NCBI GenBank assembly: GCA_963702935.1
Contig: OY969772.1
Coordinates: forward strand, 434,001 to 498,000
Direction of reading: 5' to 3'
Source: DAOTWA01 sp963702935
GTDB taxonomy: Bacteria > Chloroflexota > Anaerolineae > Anaerolineales > Anaerolineaceae
Length of the DNA: 64,000 nt
Under the pieces are notes generated by a model. The model was not told the DNA's origin, searched no databases, and saw only the letters and a program-made list of their open reading frames with translations. A program made the translations under genes and the position numbers. Below, in pieces: positions 16,191 to 24,494 of this stretch; the first letter of the stretch is position 1; each line of letters begins with the position of its first letter.

Positions 16191-16649
16191 CTATTTCGTC
16201 AGCATCCTAAAGGCCAGCTTGCGCGACATCTTTTGGCCCTGCACCAGCGCCACCCACAAGCGCAAAACGTCGTCCACCACCCCGGCTTTGTCCGCGCCGC
16301 CCAGGCAGATGGGGCGCAGGCCGACGTCGGCGATCAGCCCCTCGACCCGCGCTTTGGCCTCACCTTCCGGGCCGCAGTAGAACATGTCCGCCGGGACGCC
16401 GGCGAAATCCGGCTCCGCGAGGGTCTTCTCCATGGCGCCGCCGGGGATGGCAAAGACGACCACTTCGCCGGCCGCGATGGCCTCGGGGAGGATTGCCGCG
16501 GAAGCGTTCTTCCCCAGCGCCTGCACGAGCTGCTGAACGGCGGGTTTTTGCGGGTCACGGACGCCAAAGTAGACCCGATGTCCGGCCGCCACCCATTTCT
16601 TCGCCAGGGTGCCGCCGATGTTTCCGTAACCAAGCACTGCTACGTTCAT
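16191..16649 (-). CDS. F420/NADP-dependent oxidoreductase-like Rossmann protein, internally shortened
   Basis: The N-terminus MNVAVLGYGNIGGTLAKKWV is a GxGxxG Rossmann motif with the layout of the NADP oxidoreductase coenzyme-F420-dependent family. The C-terminal MFYCGPEGEAKARVEGLIADVGLRP also matches that family. At 152 residues it is about 50 shorter than usual. The segment that normally carries the second half of the nucleotide-binding fold is missing between AEPDFAG and VPADMFY without a frame change. This suggests an in-frame deletion, and activity is doubtful. Confidence 0.75.
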   Translation of the reverse strand: MNVAVLGYGNIGGTLAKKWVAAGHRVYFGVRDPQKPAVQQLVQALGKNASAAILPEAIAAGEVVVFAIPGGAMEKTLAEPDFAGVPADMFYCGPEGEAKARVEGLIADVGLRPICLGGADKAGVVDDVLRLWVALVQGQKMSRKLAFRMLTK

Positions 16650-16698
16650 TCATTACCTCCAAAGGTAAGCAATTAAAAAATGATGTTGGCGCGCCGCC

Positions 16699-17205
16699 TC
16701 ACGCCGCAGGCGAGAGGCCGCGCTCCATTTTCTCCAAAAAGGCGCGCAGTTGGCGCTGTTCGCCCTCGTCGAGCGCCGCCATGAGCTGCGTGATGCGGTG
16801 GAGGCCCTGCGGCAAGACCTCTTCGATCAGGCGCAGCGCCGGGCGGGTCAGCTCGATATTGAAGCAGCGCTTATCGCCCGGGTGCGGCGTGCGCCGTACC
16901 AGCCCGGAGCGCTCCAGGCCGCCGAGCAGCCCGCTGATCGTCCCGCGCGTCACGCCCGCCGCCTCGGCCAGCGCCGAGGGCGTCAGGCGCCAGTGCGGGG
17001 CGTGGTGGAGCAGCAAGAGCACCACCAGCTTGCCCTCCGAAAGCTCGTAACAGCCCAACGAGGTCTGCTGATTGGCAGACACCTCCCCGGCCACCCGCAA
17101 GAAGTAAAAATAGGTCTCGACCGAGGCGATGTCTGCTTCGGGCATCTGGCAGGCCAGGTCCCGCAAGAGCTGCTGCCTGGGCGAAAGACAAAACGCAGGT
17201 TCCAT
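16699..17205 (-). CDS. MarR-family transcriptional regulator
   Basis: The 168-residue protein contains the MarR winged helix (LAEAAGVTRGTISGLLGGLE as recognition helix region, wing HPGDKRCFNIELT) flanked by dimerisation helices. Its last residues are MERGLSP. It is the first gene of a minus-strand operon with the shortened Rossmann protein and DoxX, and so probably their regulator. It has a consensus-like promoter at 17252-17280. Confidence 0.88.
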   Translation of the reverse strand: MEPAFCLSPRQQLLRDLACQMPEADIASVETYFYFLRVAGEVSANQQTSLGCYELSEGKLVVLLLLHHAPHWRLTPSALAEAAGVTRGTISGLLGGLERSGLVRRTPHPGDKRCFNIELTRPALRLIEEVLPQGLHRITQLMAALDEGEQRQLRAFLEKMERGLSPAA

Positions 17206-17251
17206 CCGCCGCTCCTTTCCACAGCGCCGCCCGATGCTATGGCGCCTTACT

Positions 17252-17280
17252 ATCTATCGTAATTATACCTTCTTTGTCAA
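17252..17280 (-). promoter_or_regulatory. Promoter of the MarR/oxidoreductase/DoxX operon
   Basis: On the minus strand TTGACA (17275-17280) is followed by a 17-bp spacer and ATAGAT (17252-17257), about 45 bp before the MarR start. An alternative TATAAT lies within the spacer, so the exact -10 is uncertain. Confidence 0.5.
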
Positions 17281-17537
17281 GAGGCGCCGGCTCACACCTG
17301 GAAGTGAGGGTTTCTACAGTATTCGCATCAACGACCAATGGCGCATCATTGAGGTCCATGGGCGTCAGCCAGGTAGCCTTCGCCCGGCACGTGGGCGTTC
17401 CCCCGGATACCGCCTGGCGTTTCGGGCAGGCGCTGGGCACCACCCCGGAGTTCTGGATGAGCCTGCAAGCCACGTACGACCTGGCGCGCAGCCGGCCCAC
17501 GCAGAGGGTGGAACGCATCCATGCGGCTGCCGGATAG
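17281..17537 (+). pseudogene. Remnant of a HigBA-type toxin-antitoxin module
   Basis: The first part reads GFYSIRINDQWRII, the diagnostic core of HigB/RelE-like toxins. A frame change leads into MGVSQVAFARHVGVP, joined directly to DTAWRFGQALGTTPEFWMSL and a QATYDLARSR tail, which is a HigA antitoxin lacking about 15 residues of its helix-turn-helix. Both genes have lost sequence and their frames are broken, so the module is dead. The gap to 17655 shows nothing else. Confidence 0.75.
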
Positions 17538-17655
17538 AATGTCAAGGGTGCGGTCGTTCCCGCGGTTTGTGCGCCCCCGAGCAGAACGAGAGAGGTGACC
17601 GCCTCCCTGGATTTCTACCCTGCAATTGCGCAGCGCCCCGAACAGCCAGCCGGCT

Positions 17656-18234
17656 TCAGCTCAAAAGAGCCCGAATACGCTCCAAGGAAGCTTCCATCGA
17701 GCCCACCTCGTCGAATTCAGGGGCGGCCACGAAGGGCAGGTGTTCCAGCCCCCGCCTGCGAAGCTCTTCCTGGAGTACTTCGCAATAATTGCCCTGTTCC
17801 GGCAAATATTCCGATTCGGGCAGATACCAGGTCATTCCACCCCATAGCGTTCCGTTTTTAGGGCGCGGCGTCCGGTTCAATCCGCATACCGGGCTACCGT
17901 CCATCATCACAAACCCCAGCACCTGATAGCCGCACTGCAAGTAATTCTCCGCCATATCCACCACGCTTTCGGCCAAGCGCTGGCAATGGCGCCGAAACAT
18001 GGGGGTATTGTACTGGTCTTTCACCTGCCCCCAGCGCATGTTGCCCAGGTAGCTCATTTCAGGACAGGGCATCTGGTACATGCCGACGCCATGCTCTAGC
18101 AGGAGCTCAACCAACGGCTGGATGGCCCCCGGATACTGGGCGATGCCACGCACTTTCGCGTTCTGGTTGAGGCAACAGTGGCTGAGGAAGATGACTTTTT
18201 GGCTGCGTTTATCCTTTACTGCGGGATGCTCCAT
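17656..18234 (-). CDS. TudS/DUF523-like putative desulfidase
   Basis: The 192-residue protein begins at the ATG 18234. It has conserved Cys in SHCCLNQNAKVRG, MPCPEMSYLG and SPVCGLNRTPR, positions that match TudS-related (CD3072-type) proteins, in which three Cys can hold a 4Fe-4S cluster for thiouracil-type desulfidation. The G-W-G-x-W-like region WGGMTWYLPE and a C-terminal GSMEASLERIRALL helix complete it. The enzymatic role is inferred from family resemblance. It is divergent from the membrane-anchored protein at 18385. Confidence 0.75.
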   Translation of the reverse strand: MEHPAVKDKRSQKVIFLSHCCLNQNAKVRGIAQYPGAIQPLVELLLEHGVGMYQMPCPEMSYLGNMRWGQVKDQYNTPMFRRHCQRLAESVVDMAENYLQCGYQVLGFVMMDGSPVCGLNRTPRPKNGTLWGGMTWYLPESEYLPEQGNYCEVLQEELRRRGLEHLPFVAAPEFDEVGSMEASLERIRALLS

Positions 18235-18384
18235 GCTCGTCTCCGATCTTCTTTCGCCTGAAACTGGCAAGGATCGTACGGCGATCCCTGGTATCGCTCT
18301 CCATCCATTATACCCCGCGCCGTCCTCGCCCACCTCCGTCCACAGACAGCTCAATTGTCCTCGTCGGCATGTTACAATCTGCTC

Positions 18385-18984
18385 ATGTTAACTCGGCGAA
18401 GAGTCTCATCCAGGAAGCGCTGGCTCCTGGGTATAGGCGTTATCCTGGTGCTCGTCATGGCTTTGTTTGGTTACTTGGTAGTCCAGCCGGTGCTGGCCCC
18501 CTTCGATAGGATTCAGGTCCCCGCTGACTGCAATACGGCTGGTTCCCACCTGCCCACGTCGCGTGAGTATGCCATCCCCGGCGGGGGCACGGGCACATTA
18601 TTGATCGAGAATAACACCACAGCCGTGGTCGTGGCAGCCGATTATGGGGGCACGCCATTCGCGGCGCACGTCTACGTCATTGACCAGCCTGACCAGCGCG
18701 TGATGCGAACGTTCGATTTCAGCAATGATATTGTGGATGCCGGTTTCGACGGCGACAGGTTATATCTCTTCAATGACAAGTTGGGGTACTTTATCGATGC
18801 CCATAGCGGGGCGTTGCTGAGAAACGTTATCGAGAGCGACAACTACCGCGGGCTGTTCGTGTTGGGGGGCAATCGCTTTGTGCAATCTGACATCATGGTA
18901 TCCGCCATCACCTCTGACGGGCATTTGATTTTGCGCCACCGCTTTCACATGAGTAGCATAGCGTATGGGTGCTACTTGCCGTAA
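18385..18984 (+). CDS. Membrane-anchored hypothetical protein
   Basis: The 199-residue product begins MLTRRRVSSRKRWLLGIG, a positively charged start followed by one membrane helix (VILVLVMALFGYLVVQPVL), then an extracytoplasmic domain of about 165 residues. The domain is beta-rich with repeat-like FDGDRLYLFNDK and LGGNRFVQSD segments, resembling two blades of a beta-propeller. No family is recognised. The ATG at 18385 was preferred over an in-frame ATG 30 bp upstream because the charged signal-anchor begins there. Confidence 0.65.
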   Translation: MLTRRRVSSRKRWLLGIGVILVLVMALFGYLVVQPVLAPFDRIQVPADCNTAGSHLPTSREYAIPGGGTGTLLIENNTTAVVVAADYGGTPFAAHVYVIDQPDQRVMRTFDFSNDIVDAGFDGDRLYLFNDKLGYFIDAHSGALLRNVIESDNYRGLFVLGGNRFVQSDIMVSAITSDGHLILRHRFHMSSIAYGCYLP

Positions 18985-19038
18985 AGCCCGTTTTACCCAG
19001 AAGGAGGGTGCGATCGTTTTCCAGACCGCACCTTCCCT

Positions 19039-19122
19039 ATAGGTTGGGTCGGCGGATGAAAATAGTTCTCGTTCGTTGGGAAACGCAGCACTCCCATCAA
19101 TCCAACGCCAAGCGCACATCGA
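19039..19122. repeat. TAGGTTGGGT-type dispersed repeat, copy 1
   Basis: The copy starts TAGGTTGGGTCGGCGGATGA and ends near ATCGAGAA. It aligns with the copy at 20492-20570, sharing the start, a CGTTGGG/TTGTTGGG centre and the end. The two copies bracket a low-GC methyltransferase relic. Confidence 0.65.
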
Positions 19123-19590
19123 GAAGTAGAACCCACCCCGGCAATCGCGCTCCTCGCCCAAAAGCCCAACGAATGGCTAAATCCACAAATATTATATGGT
19201 TTACTCAGTAAGGGAGCTTATTCGGATAGGGATACATGACAACTTTTCTGGCAGTATGGCAAAGCGAGGAAGTAACTTTAAGGATTTCACATCATATTAA
19301 GATCTGAACATCTCAATTGAGCAATGTCGATATACAGAGAATTTGCGCTAGAGAGGAGAGGGCAAACATGGAAGACTTGAGTGATAATCGTGACGAGATT
19401 CCCGGATTATTATTATAGACCTCAAGAAAGGATTTGACATTGGCCCAGTAAGTTACGCTCCAAGAAACCGAACTTTGTCAAAATCATTATCTTAACGTTT
19501 AGAGTATACCGGTCATGCGGAAATCAATTATATTTTAGATGATGTGAACATCTCTGTTCTATTCATAAAAATCAAAAAGGGAAATCAACC
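19123..19590. other. AT-rich gap without a recognisable gene
   Basis: About 470 bp of lower-GC sequence with scattered stops in all frames. Short stretches such as the one around 19360-19440 look like eroded coding sequence but match nothing I can name. A ribosome-site-like AAAGGGAAATC lies just before the methyltransferase start at 19591. Confidence 0.5.
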
Positions 19591-20477
19591 ATGATAAAGC
19601 ACTTTCGCGATTCTTTACAATTCTTCGGTGTTCAGAATAGTTTGAGGGACCTTCCAGATGACCTTTGGATTGATTACCTGCTTCACGAAAAGGATATACC
19701 AGAAAAATTTCAAGAAACTTATCCCTGAAATGCCTTCTGAAAAAGTACAACTCCATTTTACAGGCGCAAGCGGTCGGGTTACCCTTTTACTATCACTGGA
19801 TTTTTTTAGACTTGCGCAAAAATATATCTCAATGCAAAAAAACAAAGACCAGAAGAACAAAAAGTTGCTGGATTTTGGCTGTGGTTGGGGAAGAATTACG
19901 CGAATGTGGTTGAAGTTGATCCCCGGGGAGAATATTTACGCTGTTGATCCAATGGCTGAAATGATTGCTTTGTGCAAGGAAACCATACCAAGAGTTAATT
20001 TCCTTAAAAACTAATCCTGAACCTCCGATCTCGAATTTTCATGATCACATGTTTGATTTCCTGACAGCTTATTCGGTTTTTTCACACCTAAATGAAAAGT
20101 TCGTTGGTCTTTGGCTTAAGGAATTTGCTCGGCTAATGAAAGATGATGGTCTGTTGTTCATTACGACACGATCAAGAAGTTTCATTGACCATCTGCAATC
20201 GCTTCGAAATAAAAATGATTATCCGGATTACGCCACAGGCTTGCGCGATTGTTTTGTTGATACAGAAACTGCCCTTGCTGAATATGATAAAGGAAATATT
20301 ATTCATCAACCAATCGGTGGTGGATCATTAAGCAATTCTTTTTATGGCGAGACGTGTATTCCAGAATCCTATTTTTCCCGATTTAATGTTGATTTTGAGG
20401 TTCTAGGTTTTGTGCCACAAATGACCTATGAGAACAACCAGGCTTGTGTAATTATGAGAAAGCACAAAACAGCATAA
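19591..20477 (+). pseudogene. Low-GC SAM-dependent methyltransferase with two frameshifts
   Basis: Three successive frames join into one class I methyltransferase. The order is MIKHFRDSLQFFGVQ with WIDYLLHEKD; then MPSEKVQLHFTG, motif I LLDFGCGWGRITRM and VDPMAEMI; then FDFLTAYSVFSHLNE and KDDGLLFITTRS. Extra bases in the C-run 19723-19725 and the A-run 20006-20010 cause the shifts. Base composition is clearly more AT-rich than in the flanks, suggesting horizontal origin. It may be an acquired polysaccharide- or lipid-cluster methyltransferase, but the sequence does not say which. Confidence 0.8.
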
Positions 20478-20491
20478 TAAAACGTGAGCCG

Positions 20492-20570
20492 TAGGTTGGG
20501 TGGGTGGAGGTGAACATAGTTTCCACTTGTTGGGAGGCACGGCGCCCCACTAACCCAACGGCATCGAGAA
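20492..20570. repeat. TAGGTTGGGT-type dispersed repeat, copy 2
   Basis: Starts TAGGTTGGGTGGGTGGAGGT and ends CCCAACGGCATCGAGAA. It is the partner of the copy at 19039-19122, in the same orientation. The remainder of the gap to 20802 is AT-rich with a TATAAT at about 20720 but no certain promoter. Confidence 0.65.
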
Positions 20571-20802
20571 ATGGGCAAAATGTTGGGTTTTGGGGTGAGA
20601 AGGACGTGTCCTAGAGGCTTTTCACGCACGGCACCCCGCTCGCATCACCCTCCTGGTGGCGGGCTTCCTCGACGAGTGACCCAGGATCGAAATTGAATAG
20701 AACATTTACGCATTATTAATGTATAATTTATCTTAATTATCAACTATCTGTATTTTTCGACAACTGAATATCTCAATACAGGTGCAAATTAAGGAGGGCG
20801 CC

Positions 20803-21495
20803 ATGAAAAAATTCGGATGGATCTTCCTTGGCATGATTGCAGGGATCGTCTTAACGGTTTACCTGCTGAGGATTGGTGCGGACGGCAAGGCGATGGCCGA
20901 ATTCAGGCAAGCATCTCAATTAGAGGCGGCGACACCGACAGCGACGATGCCTTTACCGGATGAAGGGGTGACCAATCAAACACCGCAACCCACACGCGGG
21001 GAAGATGAGTTACCGCAGGCCGGCGCCAACAGCCAACCATTAGCACCCGAGACTCTTGCCACCCCTGCTCCAGGCGAGACTCTCGTGTATTTTGTGCCCA
21101 CCGACAATGACGCAACCGCCACTATCATCTATTTATATAATACCGATACTACCGCTCATATCGTCAAGTTGCGGGGGTATAGCTACAACGGCGTTCTGGT
21201 CTATTCACTGAACATCAACGTAGAAGCGGGCAGCTTTTTGCGTCTGGCCAGCGATTCGATCGCCTCCGCCCCACCCCCCAGTTGGGCCACCCCGGCACCC
21301 ATTATCACGAATTTTACGGATTTCACCTATTTTGCCAGCCTATCTCTTCCGAAAGGGGTCAAGGCCGAAGGGTATACCCTGTTCAACCCGGGCACTGGTG
21401 TGGTCGATCCCCGCAGCGACCAGGGAGAAATCCCCTTAAAGTTCAGCACCGACCCGGCATCCGTATTCCTGCCTTCTGTGCAGAACGCTCCGTAA
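20803..21495 (+). CDS. Secreted or membrane-anchored hypothetical protein
   Basis: The 230-residue protein begins at the ATG 20803, with AAGGAGGG at 20791-20798. Its N-terminus MKKFGWIFLGMIAGIVLTVY is an uncleaved signal anchor. A Thr/Pro/Glu linker of about 70 residues precedes a beta-rich domain (TATIIYLYNTDTTAHIVKLR, SLNINVEAGSFLRLASD) ending at SVQNAP. The beta domain resembles surface proteins that carry a repeated jelly-roll-like strand order, but I recognise no family. The linker style matches other exported proteins in this window. Confidence 0.65.
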   Translation: MKKFGWIFLGMIAGIVLTVYLLRIGADGKAMAEFRQASQLEAATPTATMPLPDEGVTNQTPQPTRGEDELPQAGANSQPLAPETLATPAPGETLVYFVPTDNDATATIIYLYNTDTTAHIVKLRGYSYNGVLVYSLNINVEAGSFLRLASDSIASAPPPSWATPAPIITNFTDFTYFASLSLPKGVKAEGYTLFNPGTGVVDPRSDQGEIPLKFSTDPASVFLPSVQNAP

Positions 21496-21699
21496 AACAT
21501 ACGGATTAAGTAGTTCGGTGCGTTTTAAGGTTTTTGCACCCACGAACAACGCGGGAGGGGTTCGCGCGCCTCATTTTCCGGGTTCCCATACCCTGTGTGG
21601 AAACCCGCATACCATTGCAATATATTATTCCACCCACTTGGTGAACTTCGTGGTTTCCACAGGCTCCCCTCACGCCGGTTATCGTCTACCCCACTCCTC

Positions 21700-21763
21700 T
21701 CACTACTGCCCACCGACTACTGACCACTGCCCACTGACCACTGCCCACTGACTACTGACCACC
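21700..21763. repeat. Short tandem repeat of CCACTGACCACTGCC-like units
   Basis: A run of about 60 bp consists of 7-8-bp words ACTACTG, CCACTGACCA and CCACTGCCCA. It is a microsatellite-like tract in the gap before the mannosidase gene. No coding or regulatory role is visible. The rest of the 21496-21852 gap shows nothing recognisable. Confidence 0.6.
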
Positions 21764-21852
21764 GGAAATCGTTCTCAATTCCCCAGTAGGCGCGCAATTT
21801 TGACTCCGGGGCGCGTCTATGTTACCATGCTCCCAGGCCACTCGCCGGGAAC

Positions 21853-24290
21853 ATGCCCATGACCACGCCTCCTTCTCCCTCCCCTTCCCTGGAAAGCACC
21901 CTGCGCGCCCGTCTGGGCATCCCGCCCGGCGCGCGCCGGGCGCTGCTCTTCACCGAGTCCAGCCACTGGGACCCCGACTGGCTGTACACCTCGCAGGAAT
22001 ATTTCCGGCGCTACGTGGCGCCCAACCTGGAAGCCGCCCTGAACGAGCTGCGCCGCGACCCGCGCCGGGTGTATTCCATCGAGTGCGCCTTCTTCCTGCG
22101 CCTGTTCTGGGAGAGCCGCCCTCATTTGCAGGACGAGCTGCGCGACCTGCTCAACGCCCGCCGCCTGCGCCTGACCGGCTCGGGCGTGACCACCCCGGAC
22201 ACCCTGCTGCCCAGCGAGGAAGCCCTGCTGCGTGACTTCCTGCTGGGGCAGGAATGGCTGCGCTCCATCGGGGTCACTCAGGAGCCGCGCCTGGCCTACT
22301 TCCCGGATTCCTTCGGCCACTCGCCGAATCTGCCCGCCTTGCTCAACGCCGCCAGCTTCACGCGCGCCGCTGTCTCGCGTATCGACGGCATGGGATTCAT
22401 CGGCGCCGACCTGGAGCTGCCGGGGCGCTTCCCCCTGCGCGGCTCCAGCGCGGAACACCTGCTCAGGCGCGAAGCCTGCCTGGATTTCACCTGGCGCGCT
22501 GGCGACGGCTCGCAGGTGCTGTGCCACTGGAACGCCTTTACCTACGCCCAGGGCGACCTGCTGGCCGACGCCGGCCTGGTGCGCATCTACCTCTACCCCT
22601 GGCTGAGCCGCCCGGACCGCTCGGACAAGCGCGTGGCGCGACGCGTGGCGGGCTACCTGCGCCAGCTCGTTCCCCTGGCGCGCACGCCCTACCTCTTGTG
22701 CCCCATCGGCATGGACTTCAACCCGCCCATCCCCAACCTGAACGAGCTGCTCGACGGCTACAATCGCCACGTCTACCCCACCAGCGGGGTATGGCTGGCC
22801 AACGCCGGGATGGACGACTACTTCGACCTGATCGAGCCTTACCGCGAGCGCCTGCCGGCGCTGGCGCTGGACCCAACCCCTACTGGACCGGCTTCTACAC
22901 GGCGCGCCCGGCGCTGAAAGAGCGCGCCTTCCGCCTGGTGGAGCGCCTGTCGCTGGACGAACAGCTCGGCCTGCTCAACGGCAATCCTGAAGCAGTGCGT
23001 CCCCTCAGCAGCGCGTGGTGGACGGCGGCGGTCGCCAACCACCACGACTTCGTCACGGGCACTTCGCCGGACCGCGTGGCTTACGGCGAGCAGCTCCCCA
23101 TGCTGGACGAAGCCCTGCAGCAAAGCGCGCGGGCGCTGCCGAAGGGCCTCTCCGCAGAAGTCAGCCTGGCGCCTGCCGACCCGCCCGACCCGGCGCCGGC
23201 TTTGCCCGAAGTCCGCTTCGAAGGCGACGACCTGCGCGTCCACACGCCGCACTTCGACCTCCGGCTCGCGGCGTGCGCCGGTGGGGTCATCGAGAGCCTG
23301 CGCCTGGCCAAGTCCGGGGAAGCGCTGCTGGAGGGCGGCTCGCACGCCCTGGCGGAGTACGCCGACTCGGGCGGGCTGTGGCGCATGGGCTACGAGTATC
23401 GCGGGGGCCACTTCCGCCGGAAGCGGCTGGACCTGCCGGCAGTGCGCTTTTCCGTGCACGAGGAAGGCGCCTGGCTACGCGTGGATTGGCGCAGCGAGCT
23501 GGCGGGCGAGGCGTTGGCGCAATCCTTGTGGATCAACCGGGAGGAGGCCCGCCTGTACTTCCAGGTGGAAGGCCACGCGCCGCAAAAGAGCACCCTGGCG
23601 CTGCGCTACGGGCTGCCCTTCCGCCCGCGCGAGCTGGGCATGGAAGCGCCCGGCGGGCGCGTGACGCGCCCCCTGGCGCGCGTCTACCCGCGCGTCTTCT
23701 GGCCGGCGCAGCGCTTCCTGTACGCGCCCCACCCGGGCGGCGGGCGCGGGCTGGCGCTGCTGTTGCGCTTCCCCGGCGCCGTGGCGGTGAGCGCGGACGG
23801 GAATGTGGAGATGATCGCCTTCCGCAACGCCCTGCGCGAGCGCGCCTACCGCCTGTTGCCCCTGCCGGCCATGCCGGCGACGGGCGTGGAGCGCGAGCGC
23901 ACCGCCCTGCGCTTCGCCCTGGGCTTTCCGCGCGCGGAAGAGGCCGCCGCGCTGCCCGCCTGGTCGCGCGCGCTGGCTTTTGCCCCCTGGAGCAGCGCGG
24001 AGGAGCGCCTGGCCGGGGAAGTGACCCGCCGCCTGGTGGAGGTCAATTCCGGGGGGGCCTTCGTGAGCGCGCTCAAGCCTGCCTGGCGCGGGGAGGGCGT
24101 GATCCTGCGCCTGGTGGCTCCCGACGCGCCCCTGCCGCCGGTGCGGGTGCGCTGGAAGGGGGGCAGCCTGAGCCACGCCTGGCTGTGCGACGCCCGCGAG
24201 CGGGACCTGCGTCCGCTGAAAGTAGAGGGGGAGGATATTATCGTTCCAGTAGAACGTGCGGTAGTGACCGTGCGAATCGAGAATTATTAA
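21853..24290 (+). CDS. Glycoside hydrolase family 38 alpha-mannosidase, interrupted by a single-base deletion
   Basis: The N-terminal frame has the GH38 zinc motif ESSHWDPDWL and PDSFGHSPNLP, whose Asp is the family nucleophile. The downstream frame has WWTAAVANHHDFVTGTSPD, the HHD zinc/His motif, followed by the middle helical and C-terminal beta-sandwich domains. A C appears missing in the run 22872-22874: the protein should read ALDPNPYWTGFY, but the frame changes after DP. Restored, it is about 812 residues with no signal peptide. GH38 enzymes cleave alpha-mannosides and act in the cytosol or periplasm. It has no obvious sugar transporter nearby. Confidence 0.85.
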
Positions 24291-24339
24291 AATTTCCGAT
24301 TGCCTATTGAAATTGTCTAAATAAGTCTCTATAATACTA

Positions 24340-24494
24340 TTTTTAACTACCTGCCTGGTCCACCTGGATTAGCGATAAGGAAACCAGGCTTTTCGTTTAT
24401 CTTTTCCCCGAAGTGCGGGCTTCTTTTTTTCCGGCAAAAGGCGCCCCCTGACGCCCATTGCAGTCTGCAATCTTACATCTTTCGAGGTTCTGTC
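24340..24494 (+). promoter_or_regulatory. Possible structured leader of glutamate synthase
   Basis: The gap before gltB carries CCTGGT and ACCAGG arms (about 24352 and 24380), and then a CCCGAAGTGCGGGCTTC region directly followed by seven T (24424-24430). The T-run after a G/C-rich potential hairpin resembles an attenuator. The stems are short (4-6 bp), so this is tentative. Confidence 0.3.

Noticed and set aside
19591..20477. Programmed frameshifting in the methyltransferase
   Set aside because: Two shifts in one gene without a slippery heptamer plus downstream structure, together with atypical composition, fit decay or read error better.
24402..24430. Strong intrinsic terminator before gltB
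   Set aside because: The possible stems are only 4 bp, so it was left as a tentative leader feature.
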